The notes beneath the pieces were generated by a model. It did not search any database, had not been told where the DNA came from, and saw nothing but the letters and a program-made list of their open reading frames with translations. From contig CALMMI010000509.1 of assembly GCA_937868245.1 (NCBI GenBank), positions 1 through 6,943 of the forward strand: a stretch of 6,943 bases of DNA. The letters are read 5' to 3'. Position 1 is the stretch's first letter; every line of letters starts with the position of its first letter. The DNA comes from an uncultured Ignavibacteria bacterium (GTDB lineage: Bacteria > Bacteroidota > Ignavibacteria > Kapaibacteriales > UBA961). The translations under genes and the position numbers were made by a program. Below, in pieces: positions 5,009 to 6,943 of the stretch.

Positions 5009-6916
5009 ATGCCAACAGTACTTTCCTTTCAACTTACTATCTTTATGATTCGAATAATCCCTCAGTTTTTTTGGAGTGTACTTGTTACACTTTTCATTAT
5101 TCCTTTTTTAAATACCCGCGCATCAGAATTAGTAGTCCCAACAGGAAAAGTAATTGCCACGATTGACCTTCGGACAGTAGAAAACGACATGCTGTCGGTC
5201 ACAGTACTTCCCCCGCCTCTCTGCGGAAAAGAATTTACCTATATACTCCCCGCATCAGCTCCAGGGACGTATGCAGAATATGATTTTGGTCGTTTTGTGG
5301 TAGATTTCAAAGCTTTCGATAAAAAGGGTAACCTGTTGGAAGTAAAACGTCTGAATGTAAACGAATTTTCAGTTTCCCATCCTGAATTGCTTGCGAAATT
5401 AGAATACAAAGTAAATGATACGTTCGATGACCAAAGCGATTCATTGGATGTATTCAATCCCGGCGGTACTAATTTTCAAAAGGACACCAATTTTGTGTTG
5501 AATTACGAAGGGATAATCGGCTATTTCGACGGTTATAAAATGTTACCCTACGAGGTTACAATACAAAAACCAACCTTAATGTACGGTGCAACATCCCTTT
5601 CTAAAATTGAAGGTGTGGAGGATTTATTAAAAGCAAAAAATTATGACGAACTGGTGGATAACCCATCTATGTATTCCAAACCCGACACACTCACCTACCG
5701 TCAGGGTAATACTACAATTTCTATTGCTGTGTATTCAGGTACCGGACAGGTAACTGCACAATATGTAACAGGAGTTTTGAAACCGATTACCAAAGCTGTC
5801 GAGCGTTTTTTTGGTACAATGCCTGTTGATCATTACTCGTTCATCATGTACTTTGTGAATCCTGTAAGACGGGATTTGAACCGTAAAGGTGCTTTAGGTG
5901 CATTGGAGCACAATTACTGCTCTCTGTATTTTTTGTCTGAAATGAAGGATTCCAACCAGCTCCGTTCGCTGATAGAGCAAACCGCAGCCCACGAGTTTTT
6001 ACATATATTGGTTCCTTTGCATTTGCATAGCGAAGAAATAGCAGATTTTGATTTCCGTAATCCAAAAATGTCTCAGCATCTTTGGCTGTACGAAGGAATT
6101 ACCGAATATTTTTCAATGCTTGCACAGGTACACGATTCATTAATAACAGAACAGCAAATGATACAGGCAATACGCAGGAAAATATTTGGGCAAAGCTTTA
6201 TGTCGCAAAAGCCTGTTTCGCTTGTAGAATTAAGTAAAAGAGTATTAGAGCCGGAATGGCAAAAAATCTACCCTGTTATTTACGAAAAAGGTGCTCTTCT
6301 CGGACTACTTTTAGATATTCGACTATTCGAACTGAGCAAGGGCAAACTCGATGTTTTGGGATTGGTTAATCTGCTGTCCAAACGTTTTGGCGAGGATAAG
6401 CCATTTAAAGATGACGAATTGTTTGATGTGATTTATTCATCCACGTACCCTGAAATCAAGCCGTTTTTTGATTCGCTTATCATCGGTAGTGCTCCTCTCC
6501 CCCTGGAAGAATATTTAGGTAAAATAGGACTTGAGTATTCACCGATGAAAACAATACGGGCGTACAATTTCGGAAAGTTTAGAGTAAATTTTGATACAAC
6601 CCGTCCTTTTATTATAGATGCAGATTCTGCCAATATCCTTCAAGTAAGGAACGGTGATGTAATAAAGTCGATAAATGGGGTTGAAATAATGCAGAGTAAT
6701 GACGAAAACGATATTTCCCCCATAATCATCAACAAGCTACTTATCTTAAAAGATTCTAACGAAGTAACGTTAACTGTAATCCGGGATGGCGACAAGGAAA
6801 TAACACTCCGTGCATCTCCTGTTTTTTCCGATAGGAAAGAACGGCATTACCTTAAAGAATCACCCGAAGCAACTCCCGAACAAATTGCATTACGCAGGCG
6901 TATATTGTTTCAATAA
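5009..6916 (+). CDS. M61-family (glycyl aminopeptidase-like) zinc metallopeptidase with C-terminal PDZ domain
   Basis: This 635-residue exported peptidase has the three-part M61 layout. An N-terminal hydrophobic segment (about 13-38) is a signal peptide or anchor. The M61 N-terminal beta domain (about 45-185) follows, including a LPASAPGTY stretch at 80-88. The gluzincin catalytic domain contains GALEH (297-301), the zinc motif His328-Glu329-Phe-Leu-His332, the third ligand Glu362 in LYEGITEYF, and Tyr425-Glu-Lys-Gly-Ala. A PDZ domain lies at about 495-605, with a clear NGDVIKSINGVEI stretch (548-560). All catalytic residues are intact. The family removes N-terminal residues or cleaves peptides; the substrate here is unknown. 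It has no T9SS tail and no lipobox, so the periplasm is the likely site. No Shine-Dalgarno precedes the ATG at 5009, which suggests translational coupling to the subtilase stop at 5003-5005. An alternative ATG at 5045 (Met13) would give a more typical signal peptide (MIRIIPQFFW). Confidence 0.9.
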   Translation: MPTVLSFQLTIFMIRIIPQFFWSVLVTLFIIPFLNTRASELVVPTGKVIATIDLRTVENDMLSVTVLPPPLCGKEFTYILPASAPGTYAEYDFGRFVVDFKAFDKKGNLLEVKRLNVNEFSVSHPELLAKLEYKVNDTFDDQSDSLDVFNPGGTNFQKDTNFVLNYEGIIGYFDGYKMLPYEVTIQKPTLMYGATSLSKIEGVEDLLKAKNYDELVDNPSMYSKPDTLTYRQGNTTISIAVYSGTGQVTAQYVTGVLKPITKAVERFFGTMPVDHYSFIMYFVNPVRRDLNRKGALGALEHNYCSLYFLSEMKDSNQLRSLIEQTAAHEFLHILVPLHLHSEEIADFDFRNPKMSQHLWLYEGITEYFSMLAQVHDSLITEQQMIQAIRRKIFGQSFMSQKPVSLVELSKRVLEPEWQKIYPVIYEKGALLGLLLDIRLFELSKGKLDVLGLVNLLSKRFGEDKPFKDDELFDVIYSSTYPEIKPFFDSLIIGSAPLPLEEYLGKIGLEYSPMKTIRAYNFGKFRVNFDTTRPFIIDADSANILQVRNGDVIKSINGVEIMQSNDENDISPIIINKLLILKDSNEVTLTVIRDGDKEITLRASPVFSDRKERHYLKESPEATPEQIALRRRILFQ

Positions 6917-6943
6917 GAATAGCTGATACTTTACTATTATGAA

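Noticed and set aside
6917..6943. ATG at 6939-6941 as the start of a following gene
   Set aside because: No Shine-Dalgarno precedes it and only two bases follow, so nothing can be said about a coding frame.

Overview
The window looks like a chromosomal segment from a T9SS-bearing member of the Fibrobacteres-Chlorobi-Bacteroidetes group. The main evidence is a secreted subtilase (2072-5005) that ends in a Por/type IX secretion sorting tail, followed by an M61-type peptidase of the sort common in Bacteroidota and relatives. Two genes carry clear Shine-Dalgarno sequences (AGGAG and AAGGAG). Classical Bacteroidia and Flavobacteriia rarely use these, so I lean towards an Ignavibacteria, Chlorobi or Kapabacteria-like lineage. 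That placement is an inference; no rRNA or marker gene is present. Base composition is moderately AT-rich, and no gene stands out by eye as foreign.

Layout, left to right. A minus-strand gene for a membrane protein runs off the left edge (1-274). It is divergent from a small family 2 glycosyltransferase (379-1023). The 104-bp spacer between them holds a perfect 16-bp palindrome and a second copy of its core exactly 22 bp away. A hairpin starts on the last base of the glycosyltransferase stop codon. After a 174-bp gap comes a YmdB-family metallophosphoesterase (1198-2013) that starts at TTG behind a strong Shine-Dalgarno. Then follow the 977-residue subtilase (2072-5005) and, 3 bp after its stop, a 635-residue M61 metallopeptidase with a PDZ domain (5009-6916). 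The last 27 bases hold no supported feature.

How the genes fit together. The subtilase and M61 peptidase are almost certainly co-transcribed. Both have N-terminal export signals, but only the subtilase has the T9SS tail. The simplest reading is a surface or secreted serine protease paired with a periplasmic metallopeptidase. YmdB is probably a cytoplasmic cyclic-nucleotide phosphodiesterase, only loosely connected to them. The glycosyltransferase and the divergent membrane protein may share a regulatory region.

I see no mobile element, CRISPR array, tRNA, rRNA or defence system. The items most worth a second look are the Shine-Dalgarno-masking hairpin with a GUAA loop on the subtilase start codon, the palindrome pair in the divergent promoter region, and the unrecognised module between the subtilase catalytic domain and its sorting tail.
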